Counted from the first letter of the stretch, positions 12,443 through 24,004 are shown. The stretch is DNA of 64,000 nucleotides from Imbricaverruca yamaguchii (GCA_034440575.1 JAOTOL010001343.1:460001-524000); one strand, 5' to 3'. Notes: a model not told the origin generated them from the letters alone. A program made the numbers and translations.

Positions 12443-12924
12443 ACCTTAGTAATCGAGGACGGCAACGTCAGGAATGCAGACCAATTCCTGCGTGCTGTGC
12501 ATGTCCCTTAAGTGGAGGGTATACAGCCGCGGAACAGCTCTTGGTCGGGGCGCTTGTGTGGACTCTGCGCGTTTGCAATGACATATGCAGTAGCGAGTGA
12601 AGGCCTCGCGCAGCGTGGAATCTAATCTAATGTCTACAACTAATAGCGCAGCATGGAAGCTTTTCTGGGCTTTAGAATCTTACGTTCGAGGATCATGGGG
12701 GAGGGGGTGGCAGTAGCAGCAGGGACTGAAGGATTTCATTTTTCTGACCTGGAATATTCTTCGCCTGCATCGAATGGTAACCTCCGTTTAGGACTCCTAT
12801 CACTTTCTTCATAGTAGCTAAAGCCCAATCGTGAACAATGATTATCTCGAAGAATAATAATTATACAGACATCTGCCTAACCATGTGAGCGACTGGAACT
12901 TTGCAACGGGGCTAATTATTGTTG
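12443..12924. other. No gene seen
   Basis: Single-copy sequence between the microsatellite and the 3' end of the LINE; no recognised feature. Confidence 0.4.
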
Positions 12925-13093
12925 TTAAAGACATAAAAGACATAAAAGATCAGTGCAACTCTGAGCCACAAGGGCCCTTCTTGGTTGCACTCTGTACACT
13001 GAACCAGTTGCCCACCAAATCTGCCAATCAGCCCTCCCTGTAATACTGAAAAGCAAGCCCTCTATTCTTATAATGATTGTCTATGCTGTTTTT

Positions 13094-15160
13094 TTATGCT
13101 GACTTTGTACCATTTAGCATCACTCTTTGCTGTCTATCTGAAAGCCACAACTCTATCCATTTTAAGATGCTACCTGCAATACCATGGGACTGAAGCTGTA
13201 TCATTAACCGTTTATGGGGTACCTTGTCAAAGGCCTTACTAAAGTCAAGATATGCTACATCAACCTGATTTCCCTGATCAATTTGTTCTGTGGCGAAGTT
13301 CAAAAAGTCCAAGAGGTTTGTGAGACACGATCGTCCTTTTCTAAATCCATGTTGAGTATCTTGAATCAATCTGCTACCTTCCAGATAACTAACTATTCTA
13401 TCCTTGATAATTGATTCGAGTACCTTGCAGACTAGGGATGTGAGACTTATTGGCCTATAGTTTTCAACTTTCCCTCTTTCTCCTTTCTTGAAAATAGGAA
13501 CTACATTTGCCCTTTTCCAATCGGTTGGAATTTCATTATGTGAAACTGATCTACAAAATATTATACTAAGTGGAAATGCCAGTTCCTTTTCAGTTTCCCG
13601 CAACACCCTAGCATAAATATCATCAGGTCCTGCTGCCTTATTTGGCTTTATTTTCCTGATATGATTGTAAACAACATCACTACCAATGAAATCAACATCA
13701 TTTGTCAGATCCCATGTATCTGAACTATGGTGTACGGTCGGCAGATTGGTCATATCTTCCAATGTAAACACTGATTTGAACTGCTTGCTCAGCTCCTCAA
13801 CCATCTCACTATCCTCCCCCAATGTAGTCCCGTTTACTTCCAGTGGACCAATTGTGTTAGAAACTTTACTCAGCTTGTAGAAACTAAATAACTTTTTACT
13901 GTCCCCATTACAGTTTCTAGCTAAATCCAGTTCCTTTGCTCGCTTTGCTGCTCTGGTTTTTTGCTTCACAGTGTCTCTAGCTTTTCGATACGCCTTTAGA
14001 TTAATGACATTTGAGGCTTCTTTAAAAACTCTAAATGCAGTTTTCTTAGCCCTAATTGCTTTTATCACGTCTGGTGTAAGCCATGCTGGCTTTCCTACCC
14101 TTCTTTTGCGTCTTTGCTTTTGGGGGACATGTCTAATCTGAGTTTCCTTTAAGTAAGATTTGAACTTTTCCCATATTTCACAGGCATTTAAATTGGAGAA
14201 TTCTTCTTCCCATCTGATGGCACTTAAAGCCGCTCTCATGCCGTTAAAGTCTGCTTTGTTGAAATTTGGAACCTTTACCAAATTATCCTTGATAGTTTCC
14301 CCTACATGTGCCTTGAATCTAACTATGTTATGGTCACTTTTTCCCAGAGTTTCGCCTACAGTCAAGTCTTGAACCAAGTCACTTAAATCCGAGAATACAA
14401 GGTCCAAGAATGAACCATGCCTGGTAGGTTTCGATACAAACTGGTGTAAGAACAGGTCCTCTTCAAGGCATTTCCTGAACATTTTGCATGATGGGGAGCC
14501 AACACCAGCATTTTCATAACCTTTTAGATTAAAGTCACCGAGAATAAGGCACTTCCTCTTAAAGTTTCTACTGATTTCCTCACAAATCACCTTGTCAAGC
14601 TCCAGTTGCTGAGAATGTGGCAGGGTTCCTGATCGGTAGAAAGCTCCTATCCTAAGAGTATTGCTGTTGCCTTTTCCCACAGTGACATCAAGCCAAATGG
14701 ACTCCACAGACACATTTTTATCCCCACCTGCTACTTTTTGAGAACTGAATAAGCTATTCACATAGAGCATTACACCACCCCCTTTCATTGCTGGACCCCT
14801 ATTGCACGAAAACATATTGTATCCCTGGATCTCATAGTCCTGTAAGTTATCTCCAAAATATCCTTCACTGACCCATGCCTCCGTAATGCAAACAAAATCC
14901 GGTTCCTCCTCAGCAACATAACACTTGAACTCATCAAATTTGGAACGGATACTCTGAGCATTAAACATCATACACTTAACAAATGCTCCATAACCACCTT
15001 TGGCTTTTTCATATTGAGGAGTTCTTTTATCACTAGATGAACTATAACTCTGTCCCCTTGAGTTGCTGCTGTCCCTATTTGCAGACTTTGAGGTTCTATT
15101 GCCTTGGCTGACACTATTGGAATATTCCTGAGTTGGCAATACAATTTCATCCCTCCCCAC
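13094..15160 (-). CDS. LINE ORF2: endonuclease and truncated reverse transcriptase
   Basis: The 688-residue open frame has an N-terminal apurinic/apyrimidinic-type endonuclease, with NAQSIRSKFDEF, CLILGDFNLKG and LGKSDHNIVRF as catalytic-region motifs. It continues into a reverse transcriptase with DWKRANVVPIFKKGE, NYRPISLTS, QHGFRKGRSCLTNL and VAYLDFSKAFDKVPH (motif A, catalytic Asp present). It stops after QQRVMLNGTKSA. The downstream block with the FADD-type catalytic pair, the thumb and the C-terminus are absent, so the enzyme cannot polymerise. The start at 15160 is the first ATG after the ORF1 stop; the two frames are only a few bases apart. Codons are uninterrupted over 2 kb, so the insertion is fairly young. 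Confidence 0.85.
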   Translation of the reverse strand: MGRDEIVLPTQEYSNSVSQGNRTSKSANRDSSNSRGQSYSSSSDKRTPQYEKAKGGYGAFVKCMMFNAQSIRSKFDEFKCYVAEEEPDFVCITEAWVSEGYFGDNLQDYEIQGYNMFSCNRGPAMKGGGVMLYVNSLFSSQKVAGGDKNVSVESIWLDVTVGKGNSNTLRIGAFYRSGTLPHSQQLELDKVICEEISRNFKRKCLILGDFNLKGYENAGVGSPSCKMFRKCLEEDLFLHQFVSKPTRHGSFLDLVFSDLSDLVQDLTVGETLGKSDHNIVRFKAHVGETIKDNLVKVPNFNKADFNGMRAALSAIRWEEEFSNLNACEIWEKFKSYLKETQIRHVPQKQRRKRRVGKPAWLTPDVIKAIRAKKTAFRVFKEASNVINLKAYRKARDTVKQKTRAAKRAKELDLARNCNGDSKKLFSFYKLSKVSNTIGPLEVNGTTLGEDSEMVEELSKQFKSVFTLEDMTNLPTVHHSSDTWDLTNDVDFIGSDVVYNHIRKIKPNKAAGPDDIYARVLRETEKELAFPLSIIFCRSVSHNEIPTDWKRANVVPIFKKGERGKVENYRPISLTSLVCKVLESIIKDRIVSYLEGSRLIQDTQHGFRKGRSCLTNLLDFLNFATEQIDQGNQVDVAYLDFSKAFDKVPHKRLMIQLQSHGIAGSILKWIELWLSDRQQRVMLNGTKSA

Positions 15161-15168
15161 CCCATTTC

Positions 15169-16124
15169 CTAGTTTCCCTGAAGGACATGCTCATATACTT
15201 TGCCTAACACATGGACCCCCTTCTCAGAAAAATGCAGGCCATCCTTCTGATAGAGGTCCCACGATGCATAAAAACTGCTCCACTCGTCTACAAATGTAAA
15301 ACCTAGCTCCTGGCAGAGCTTTCCTACCCTGGTGTTAGCTGCCAGTGCCCTAGAGCTCCACTCAGGGGAGGCTCTAGCCCTAGGCAAAATTCCTGTTACA
15401 AGCACTCTATTGGTACCCTTCAGGGTGGCCAGAAGGGCCCTGTACTCCCGCAGAAGCTCCTCGCTCCTAGTATGACCTATGTTATTTACCCCTACATGCA
15501 CTATGACTGTGTTAAACTGGTGATCACTGGTGACCTGTGCCACCGCAGGTACCAGGTCCTTCACCTTGGCACCAGGCCTGGTGATGCACCTCCTGTCCCT
15601 CCTACCTTTACAAAATACCCGCTCTAAATGACGCACACGAGAGTCTCCTATGACCAGCACTGACTCCTTACTATTGCTATCCTGGGGGCAGTCATCCAAT
15701 GCCTGGAACATATTTGTTGTTACTATGCCTGCCCGCTGGGCCGGTCGGCTACACTTCCTCCCGCTCCTACCACCTGCCACCTGCCACTCACTGACCCTTT
15801 CCTTAGGTTCGCGTCTCCAAATCCTCCACCCCCTGACCTCATGCCACTCCCCTCCTGTGACCTACCAGAACTACCCCTCCTCTGTTCACTATTAACACTA
15901 TTAACACTCCCCTCTTGAGAGATCCCAGCCACCTCCACAGTAGGGGAAACCTCAGCTACCTGGTGGCCTGCGACCACCTGGGCATATGATGTCCCTGCTA
16001 CGGATTGACCCCTTGTTGCTTTATCTTGCCTACCCTGTGCAACAAGGGCAGCCTTGAGGTTGGAAACCTCTGCCTTAAGGGTCCTAATTTCTTCCTCTAG
16101 TGCCTGCATCCTGGTCGAAACCAT
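15169..16124 (-). pseudogene. LINE ORF1: coiled coil plus SGNH/esterase-like domain, one frameshift
   Basis: Upstream part (16124-15723) begins MVSTRMQALEEEIRTLKAEV, a short coiled coil, followed by a Ser/Gly-rich linker. The downstream frame (about 15780-15169) has VLVIGDSRVRHLERVF, HVGVNNIGHTRSEELL and DGLHFSEKGVHVLG, the GDS, GxxN and DxxHxS blocks of an SGNH hydrolase. Esterase-like domains of this kind are known in ORF1 of some CR1 elements. The two parts are in different frames and overlap near a GGCAGGTGGCAGGTGG duplication at about 15770-15790. A single indel there restores continuity, so ORF1 is one broken or mis-sequenced gene. Confidence 0.75.
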
Positions 16125-16169
16125 CCTAAACGCTGCAGCTTATGCCTAGATTTAGATTCAAATTAACTT

Positions 16170-16598
16170 GCTAAATTAACTTGCTAAACAACCGACAAAA
16201 AAGCTAACTATCATTCACTATAAATCGCTACCTCCTATACTGTCAGTTAAATATCTGAGTGCCTCAAGAAAAGCAGAAACTATTAAACAATTGTTTGTTT
16301 TTTGTTTTGTTTTCTTTTTAAATAAATTAAATAACTAAACAAGATGTCTAATCTAATTGTCTTCCGCACAAGTAGCAACTATATAAATATCCCTTTGATA
16401 TCACTTATGGCTAGACAGAAAATGAACAGTCACACAGCACTTATGAATACCCCAACTTACTACTAATTAAACTATCTTAAACTTCAACACCAAACACACT
16501 TGCTAAACAACCACAAAAAGCTACTATCATCACTTAAGCGCTACCTCTATACTGTCGTTAAATATCTGAGTGCCTCAAAAAAAAAAAAAAAAAATAAA

Positions 16599-16654
<56 letters not shown>

Positions 16655-16668
16655 AAATAAAAAAATTA

Positions 16669-16706
<38 letters not shown>

Positions 16707-16835
16707 TTTAATTTTTTTTTTTTTTAGACAGAAAATGAACAGTCACACAGCACTTATGAATACCCCCAACTTACTTCTAATTAAACTATCTTAAACTTCA
16801 ACACCAAACACACTATGCACACCAAAAATAAATAA
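16170..16835 (-). repeat. Tandem ~330-bp duplication in the LINE 5' untranslated region
   Basis: Two copies (about 16170-16497 and 16498-16835) share GTTAAATATCTGAGTGCCTC, AGACAGAAAATGAACAGTCA and TTCAACACCAAACACACT. Tandem 5' monomers can act as LINE promoters. The second copy has its centre replaced by homopolymers. Confidence 0.8.
16578..16726. other. A/T homopolymer block, probable assembly artefact
   Basis: About 150 bases of almost pure A-runs and T-runs replace the unique central part present in the neighbouring copy. Around it, the second copy lacks one base at many positions relative to the first (for example ACCGAC to ACCAC, CCTCC to CCTC), the pattern of uncorrected long-read error. 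Confidence 0.6.
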
Positions 16836-16869
16836 AGTATGTTAGGATAGTATGAATGTTGTCTAATGT

Positions 16870-18110
16870 ACTTATCAAATCTAGTAGAAATCTGCACGCA
16901 CATCGCACCGCCCCGCCACCAAACTATGCTGACTAAACTATTGACCTTGAAAACTCGGCAGCAGGGCGGTAGGCCGGCGGGCGGTCGTCAGCGGTCCGTG
17001 GACTTTGCATCTCCACAGTTCCTATATTTACGAACTGACTTCAAAATTGCAGTTGCATATGATGCGGTGATCAATTTTCAACAGTCACAAGATTTCACTA
17101 CCACATTCTTTCCGCTTATCCCTGCATCGTCGAAAAACAAGATTGTCGGGCGTAATGACGATTACAGCAACGAACGGAGGAGGTTCCTTTAATGGTGACG
17201 ATAGCCATTGCAGGTCCTAAGCATTTTTCTTTCCAGCCTGCTGTTTTCAGCCATACTGCACTATGCGGTACATGTTCCAGTGGCGGAACAACTGTAACGC
17301 GTCTAAAACAGAACCTCTAATGCTCTTGTCTCTAACGGTTCAAAACATCTAGGAATCAAAAGGACTTAGGGTCATAACCTCTAAATTCGGAGATTTGATT
17401 CCGTATTCCAAATGGAGCTCAAAGCATCCACAGACTCAAGAGCATGAACGATCAAAAGTTCTTGGTGTTAAAAACCTCGAAGTTACTAAATAATCTAATC
17501 CACAAAAACAGCAAGAGTTCATTCCGTCCAATATCAAACGAGTTCAGAACCTCTAGCGATAAAAACCTTTAGCGTGTTCAAAACCACTAATCAAGAACTT
17601 CTCGCCTTGAAGAATTGTGATATTTCTCCGAAAGGTGCCGCGAGAGCGACACAATTCAAGCAAACATTTTCTTCCCAAGTTTTCACATATGAACTCCACA
17701 CCTTTCCCTTCCACAAACGTAATTTAACCGGAATAACGTACACCTGCCCGACGACGGCACCGAGCGCTTCACGCACACTCAGTGATTTTACAATGTTCTT
17801 GATTTATATGATTTGAGCGCACATTACTTCCGAGGTTTAGAAGTTTTGAACGCTTAGAGGTTTTGAACGTTATGGCTTCTGAACCTTAGAGGTTTTGAAC
17901 GTTTTAGAGATTTTAGATGTTAGCTGCTTTGCGTGCTTTGAGGCTGTGAATTCTAGGTATTTTGATGCAGTAGTAATTTTTAACCGTTAGGCTTAATAAA
18001 GTTAGTTGATTTGAACGTTCTGATATTTTACCGTTTTAGAGGTTTTCAACAGTTTTAGATGCTTTGATACGTTAGAAGTTTTGAACCTCCCAACAGAAGG
18101 AAGCTTTCAC
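16870..18110. other. No gene; weak GTTCAAAACCTCTA-type repeats
   Basis: From about 17330 to 18110 words like TTCAAAACCTCTA and, on the other strand, TAGAGGTTTTGAACG recur irregularly on both strands. No coding signal. Confidence 0.45.
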
Positions 18111-20097
18111 GGACGAGACGTTTTGTACCATTAGATGAATTGAAGTTTATAATATTTTGGAAGTTCTTAACTATTTGATGTTCGGAATTCTTAGACATTC
18201 TGATACAGCCCCTTCTCAACCAATAACAGGGGATACAAGTAGTGACGACACCGTGCTGCCCCACAGTCCGTGATGGCAGCTTCCTGAAGGTTTTCCTTGC
18301 CCGCAGGACCTTTACCGTATACGTTATGTTCGCCGCCGCTTCGCTGCTCTTCCTAGAAAGTTACTCACACTGTGCGTATTTCCGTTAGTTTGGCACACGT
18401 TTAATTCATATTCGTCACACGCCAACGATCTCATTCTGAAGCTAATTTGGCTAAATTCGCAAGCTGTGTATTCACACCGAATTTGGTATGAATACCCACA
18501 CAGTTTATGTCGTTATTTGTAAAGATAGCATTTGACAAACGCCATGAGGTAGCAAAAGTACCCGATCCAAATGCAGGTGCATTGTTTGTTAATCACAAGC
18601 TAGGAGCGAATGTGTATCACTTGATTCATTTTTTGTAGGTATTTCACTAGGGTGAATTGTCAACAATTTTGGCCAATATCCACACCAATTGTGATAACAC
18701 ATGTTCTAGGTTGTGTTAATTTTGATGGATAGTAGCATACATCATTAATAAAATGACAAATTGATATTCCAGTAATTTTGATTATTTGGATACTTATATG
18801 CTTGATTCTATTTTTATGAATTTCAGCAGTTCAAGCCTGTTCCCACATTGGCCTTCATGCTTACACTGTGAGTGTCAATGTCAAGCTTATTTTCTTGTTC
18901 AGGGTTTATGGAATTGGATACCATTGTTTGAAAAGAAATATAATATTGGTATGTACATCATTCAGTCTTGTTTGTTGGCTATTCATCATGCTATTTATTT
19001 GACAATGTTTTACCACTTAATTTCCATTGAAAACATGATGTTATTCTGGAATATATAGGTTGCTTTATCAATGAAAGGTATTATAAAATCTCATTGTAAG
19101 GCAATCATAGAATCTTGTCTGATTTACAGTTCATGGCTACCAACAAAGACTTTTGTCCAATGTGATTTAGCACAGTTTGTAATTTGTATGACACTTTGTA
19201 AACTGCTAGGTAGAGTTTTGTGGTATAATTTGAACTACTCATTATATATTCCCAAACCTGTGCTCCAATATGTGGCCATTGAACAAATCAGTCAAATGAA
19301 TCTCCTATGCATGAGTTGTGATGTGAATATCTACTGCTTGGGCAGTGTGAGCATATCAGGAGCATTAGGTAAGATGCATTAACTCATTGACATATATGAA
19401 ATATGCTTTTGTTATCATTTCATTCATTGTAGCCTTGGAAAAAAGCTTTAAATGTACCACTTTTTAATTTAAATTTAGCACTAATGCTTCCATCTAGCAG
19501 CCATATGTTGAGCTCATCTTATTTGCTGATATTCACAAGTATACATTTTCTTATTTCAGCTGCATCATGAGTAAAGGCCATTTTATACTTCAAATCATTA
19601 TGATAATTATAATTACTGACAGTTTCTAATTTATGCTGATCATTAATGACAGGTCTTCTTGCAGTATTTTGTTCCTGAACCCATGTGACATGCAAGCAAT
19701 AAGCCAGTGTATAGCTGCCTATTACCACCCATCCCTGCCAGATGAATGATACATGCAATTTCACATCTACAGGGCATGCAAATGTGGAGAACAGGGTTGT
19801 ATTTATGCTTTTAAATCATGGATATGAAATATAAATTTCCAGGAAATTCAACTTTGGAGATGAGAATTTGCATTCTGTTCTTGACGTGTTGGATTATTTA
19901 TGTCAATAATTACTTTGTACACCTACTTCCAGTCGGGTTAGGAATGGTTAACAAGGAGTAATAAGTTTGCAGCTGCTCACAAATAACTATTGATTTATTT
20001 TGGGGGAAAATTGAAGATGATTATCTTAATAGGGTAATGTTTTGAATGCCACACCTCTTGTAATCCAGGACAAGACCAGGTTTCTAACCAGGGTGTT
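18111..20097. other. AT-rich single-copy region, no gene seen
   Basis: Lower GC than either flank, only short open frames, no recognised RNA or repeat. Confidence 0.45.
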
Positions 20098-20290
20098 GTT
20101 ATACTTTTGAGGGGCAAATGCCCCCTCACTGTTGGTTTTGCCCTCTCACAATAAGTTCAACTCTCAACATGGAATCCTATGGAGTAGGTGCCACAATCCA
20201 TTTGGGGCTGTTCATTGCCTTCATGTATTTTGCTCCCCCCACACCTGAGTAATTTTCAGAAATCAACAACTCCAACCCTGATGAAGAATT
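20098..20290 (+). repeat. Interspersed repeat R, copy 2
   Basis: Best-preserved copy: GGGGCAAATGCCCCCTCACT, TGTTGGTTTTGCCCTC, CTCAACATGG, TTCATTGCCTTCATGTATTT. Aligns with 9757-9920 and 20445-20605. Confidence 0.7.
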
Positions 20291-20444
20291 CATCAGCTTG
20301 TCCTTATACATTTAATTTGGCCTAATTTCTCACATGTGCAATGTCATGTAATGCAGTATTCAAGTAGTTCTGTTGTGATGTCTAACCAGGATTTATGGGA
20401 AGAACAATGATTGTTAGAAACATAGCATAGTTTTAGTGCCAGGG

Positions 20445-20605
20445 GTGTTGCTCTACACCCTTTTGAGGGAGCACATGCCCCACCAAAATGTTTGCATCCA
20501 CCCCAATAACTTTATCTTAACATGGACCCTTTGGAAAGTGCTCCCCCAATGCATATGTGCCATTCCATTTCCTCAATATTGTTTTATAAATAAATTCCTA
20601 TGGTC
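20445..20605 (+). repeat. Interspersed repeat R, copy 3
   Basis: Diverged copy: GAGGGAGCACATGCCCC, CACCCCAATAACTTTA, TTAACATGGA, AAATAAATTCCTATGGTC. Its 3' end matches copy 1 (AAATAAA..CC..TGG..CTTAG). Confidence 0.55.
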
Positions 20606-20917
20606 TTAGTCCTACCCAACTGCAGAAAGTGTGCAGTGAGGAATGGCCCAGTCACTCAGGTCGTTTATGGTTTCTTCACTGATATGCATGTTAAAATAGC
20701 CTGAGTAACTCATGAGCAACAGCTGAATTTAGTAGTTGAAGATCAATATGTCATGCACCCTGGTTCTGTTAATTCTGCATTGAATTTCTCAACATGTTTA
20801 TGGTTACATCAAAAGCTGCAGTTTTCTTTTGGTATGTAATATCCAAAATGTTTTGCATTTTTGCTTTTTTTTCTTCTTAAAGTCAGCCCCCATTGATCAT
20901 CTCCCGGTAACCGGGCA

Positions 20918-21282
20918 AATGTACGTAAAACAAATGTACGTATGGCAGATGTACGCAAATGTACGTAAACACATGTACATAGGAGCAGATGTATGTATGT
21001 CAATTGTATGTAAACACAGATACACTTATGGCTAATGTATGTAAGCGCAAATGCACGTACGGAAAATGTACGTATTGACAGAAGTATGTATTCCCAAATG
21101 TACGTAGTCGCAAATGTACGTAAGTGCAAATGTACGTATGCGGAAATGTACGTAAGCGCGAATGCACGTATGCGCAAAAGTACGTATGCGAAACTGTATG
21201 CAAGCACAAATGTATGTATGTGCAAAAGTATGTATCCGCAAATGTACCTAAGCACAAATGTACGTAAGCTCATATGCACGGG
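20918..21282. repeat. 16-bp AAATGTACGTA minisatellite, left half
   Basis: The unit AAATGTACGTAAGCGC repeats about 20 times with substitutions; most units contain TGTACGTA or TGTATGTA. It is separated from an identical-type array at 21627-21850 by a SINE and a poly-A tract. Confidence 0.85.
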
Positions 21283-21460
21283 GCGGGGATGGCCGAGTGA
21301 TTAAGGGGTCGGGCTGTGGGTACCAAAGGTCCCGGATTCGACACTAGCGCCACTCCGGACATTTCCTAATCCCACGGCCCACCGGCGAAACAGTGTGGGT
21401 GGCGCCATTAGTCTTGAATGTGCATAAAGTGTGTTGAACTACCCAATAAAAAAAAGAAAG
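21283..21460 (+). mobile_element. tRNA-Ser/Leu-like SINE, family A
   Basis: A box TGGCCGAGTGATTAAGG at 21290-21306 and B-box region GGTCCCGGATTCGACAC at 21328-21344 have the spacing of a pol III promoter and resemble class II (Ser/Leu) tRNAs. The body ends GAATGTGCATAAAGTGTGTT then ACTACCCAATAAAAAAAAG. A fragment of the same tail lies at 36610-36690. It is inserted in the 16-bp minisatellite. Confidence 0.8.
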
Positions 21461-21534
21461 GGAGCACGGCACTTAAGAGGAAGAAATAAATACTTTAAAC
21501 AAACGAAACAAAAGAAAGTTTCTTCGCCCTTACC

Positions 21535-21535
<1 letters not shown>

Positions 21536-21621
<86 letters not shown>
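21536..21621. repeat. Poly-A tract (~86 nt)
   Basis: Uninterrupted A-run on the plus strand following the SINE body. Either an unusually long SINE tail or an inflated homopolymer in the assembly. Confidence 0.9.
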
Positions 21622-21622
<1 letters not shown>

Positions 21623-21626
21623 ACAA

Positions 21627-21850
21627 ACAAACAAGCACATATGTATGTAAGGCCAAACGTACATATGCACACATGTACATATGGCAATTGTACATATGCG
21701 CAAATGTATGTATGCACAAATGTACAAAGAGCAAAATGTACCTGCATTGGCTTATGCCAACAATTGCTCATACATTCTTTTACGTTTAGGAACTGTTGTG
21801 CTTACATACATTTACTTACATACATCTGCCATATGTACATTTGGCCTAGA
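21627..21850. repeat. 16-bp minisatellite, right half
   Basis: Continues the AAATGTACRTATGCAC-type units after the SINE/poly-A insertion, more diverged towards 21850 where the units also occur inverted (TACATACATTTAC). Confidence 0.75.
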
Positions 21851-22071
21851 ATCCATCTCCCCTGTAAGACATCACAACAAGCATTATGGTCTGGCAATGA
21901 GGAAACAAAGTGTGACATGCTACAGGGAGCCTGAATCAGAGTTTTTGTGCAAACATTGTAAGTAAGAGATTAACTGTCGACACCTTTAGTACACCCAACT
22001 CATGGGCCAGCATGCATTCTGGACGTTAGTGGGGAACTGCACTCTTGGGTGCACAGGGTTGTGTTCAGAAA

Positions 22072-22136
22072 GCTGTCGCGCTGTATGACCGAAGCAGTCG
22101 ATGCGCCCCTAAGCCCAAATGACCAACCCAAATCAG
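22072..22136 (+). mobile_element. SINE 3'-body fragment, family D (copy 1)
   Basis: GCTGTATGACCGAAGCAGTC followed by TAAGCCCAAATGACCAACCC. It matches 60322-60376 (+) and 41254-41303 (-), and aligns with the 3' part of family C. Confidence 0.6.
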
Positions 22137-22291
22137 AAACATGTCGAGGATGCGATGACGCAAGTGTCCCCGGTCGCCAGTCGCCGGCACAGTATCCGTA
22201 TCAGAGGTCGCCAAACCCACTCAACAGAAGTGCTGATATCGACCAGAGAGATCCTTGATTGGGATGACGTTGGGGCTGGGTACATTGATAG

Positions 22292-22380
22292 GCGGATTGT
22301 GGCTTTACAATGCACTTAGCAGCTGAGACCATATGGCGTCGCCTGCCTCTCACCCTGGCAGGAGGTTTGGTTTATGGTCT
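22292..22380 (-). mobile_element. SINE family B fragment (copy 2)
   Basis: The plus strand reads CACTTAGCAGCTGAGACCAT then GGCGTCGCCTGCCTCTCACC, the reverse complement of the body of the SINE at 31503-31720. The tRNA-like head is missing. Confidence 0.7.
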
Positions 22381-23589
22381 CTAGGAAGTTCTTGATGGGA
22401 TCCATGCTTACTCGGGAGTCATTGCTTACTCCGGAAGCCATAGTCGTTCAGTCCTTGCCTGACTAACTGACTCCCTGCAGTATACATTGTGAACAATGGG
22501 AAATGTGATGTGTTGTGATCGTGGGGCCATAGCTACAATGGCCGATGCTCTTGCTCCCTGCCATCAGACTGCTAGGAGAGGCCCTATAGCTCCAATTAGG
22601 ACACACACAGTCTCCTGTCTCGACCCAGTTACTTCTCGCTCCAATAGGTCGAGCACCAGAAGCATATCCTGGTAGCAGCCTCTTCATGTCCATCCCAATT
22701 GCAATTCCGGGTCCGCGCATGCAGGAACAGCTGATGCCCTCACCCAGGGGCTTACTTGGAAATTCACCAAGTGTCCGCGAAGTCAAGACCTCATGAAACA
22801 CATAAAGGTGCCATATGGGAGGGGTACCAAACTGGTAAATGAAACTGTTGACAGGGGAAGATTTTATCTCTGATCTTTCAAAGATCCACTTGTTTTGCTC
22901 AGAGGTGCCCTTGGCCGAAAGATATACGTGCGGGGGAGGGGTCCAAAGGTTTCCTGAAGTGATGCCACCTGCTGATCAGAGCAGTGCTCTGAAATGCTCA
23001 TATCTGAGTGGAGAACATGTCCTGCACGAGCGATTCGCACGCGTTATCTATTCTATGTTCATCATGTGTGCATTATTACTATATACTTTGTCATATATAG
23101 TAAAGGTGGCCAACTCATTTTTGGGTTCTGATCTTGGGTTCTGATATTTTGTGTCACCATGTACCAGTATTTAGGAAGCATGTGAGATATGTGAGGCAAG
23201 CTGTGATCTGGTAGCACCCATTAATTTGAACTGGATGTTTTTCATGTTTATCTACAGCTTTCTTTTGCTTGAGTTCTTCAAAGTTGCATTCAAATTGCAT
23301 GTTAAATTCTGTGATGTTCGTCGATAATTATATTGTGAAGTGTCAGAATTGAATTGCCACCTTATATTGTACAGGACAAAATGTGTACATTTACTGTGCT
23401 CTTTGTTACCTTCTGAGTCATGCTGAGCTCTAAGTAAGATAAATGGTACTTCCCATTGCCACGTATGACATGAGTCACTGTTGGCTTATGGCTGGTCATG
23501 ACTATCTTGAGGATGCTTTCAATATAATCAGGTGCAGGTTGCAGGTTAGTCTCGCAGAGGTCTTGGTCTAGTTGACTGCAGGCGGAGGT
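22381..23589. other. No gene seen
   Basis: Single-copy in appearance; no recognised feature on either strand. Confidence 0.4.
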
Positions 23590-23935
23590 GGTGACCGGTC
23601 AAATTCTACCAGACCGAACAGAATCGAACTGACCTACTCTGAACTGCCATATTTGACCCAATCCCAGTCCAACACATGGTCTACCCAACGTCTGGCGTGA
23701 TCTGTAGCTTGACCTGTTGTCACGCTACAGATGAGCTGACAGCAGGCGTGAACTGATCTGATCTGACCTGACCTTACCTGACCTGCTGTGCTACGTGCAG
23801 GTGAGATGGCCGCCCGCTGACGACTGACCGCCGGCATGACCTGATCTGACATGACCTGACCTGGCCTGGCCCGACATGATCTGACCTGACCCGATCCGAC
23901 ATGACCTGACCATACCCGCCGTGTCGCACCCAGGT
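23590..23935. repeat. TGACCTGACC-type short repeats before the first uridylyltransferase exon
   Basis: Words TGACCTGACC, TGATCTGAC and CCCGACATGA recur irregularly. A larger duplication is visible: CAGGTGAGATGGCCGCC occurs at about 23798 and again at about 23931. Similar TGACCTGACC words recur in introns 3 and 5. Confidence 0.75.
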
Positions 23936-24004
23936 GAGATGGCCGCCTGCTGACGACTCGCCGTCGGCGCCAGGCCGGCCGAGCCGGTCCGTTTTACTCA
24001 CGAG

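Larger units (their letters stand above)
12925..16860 (-). mobile_element. CR1-type LINE, internally deleted
   Basis: The element reads on the minus strand: duplicated 5' untranslated region (16835-16170), ORF1 (16124-15169), ORF2 (15160-13094), then about 160 bp of 3' sequence ending in short direct repeats TTTTATGTC TTTTATGTC TTT near 12930. CR1/L2-clade elements typically end in such short tandem repeats. The second half of the reverse transcriptase and any sequence after it are missing although the 3' terminus is present. This points to an internal deletion rather than ordinary 5' truncation. Confidence 0.85.
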
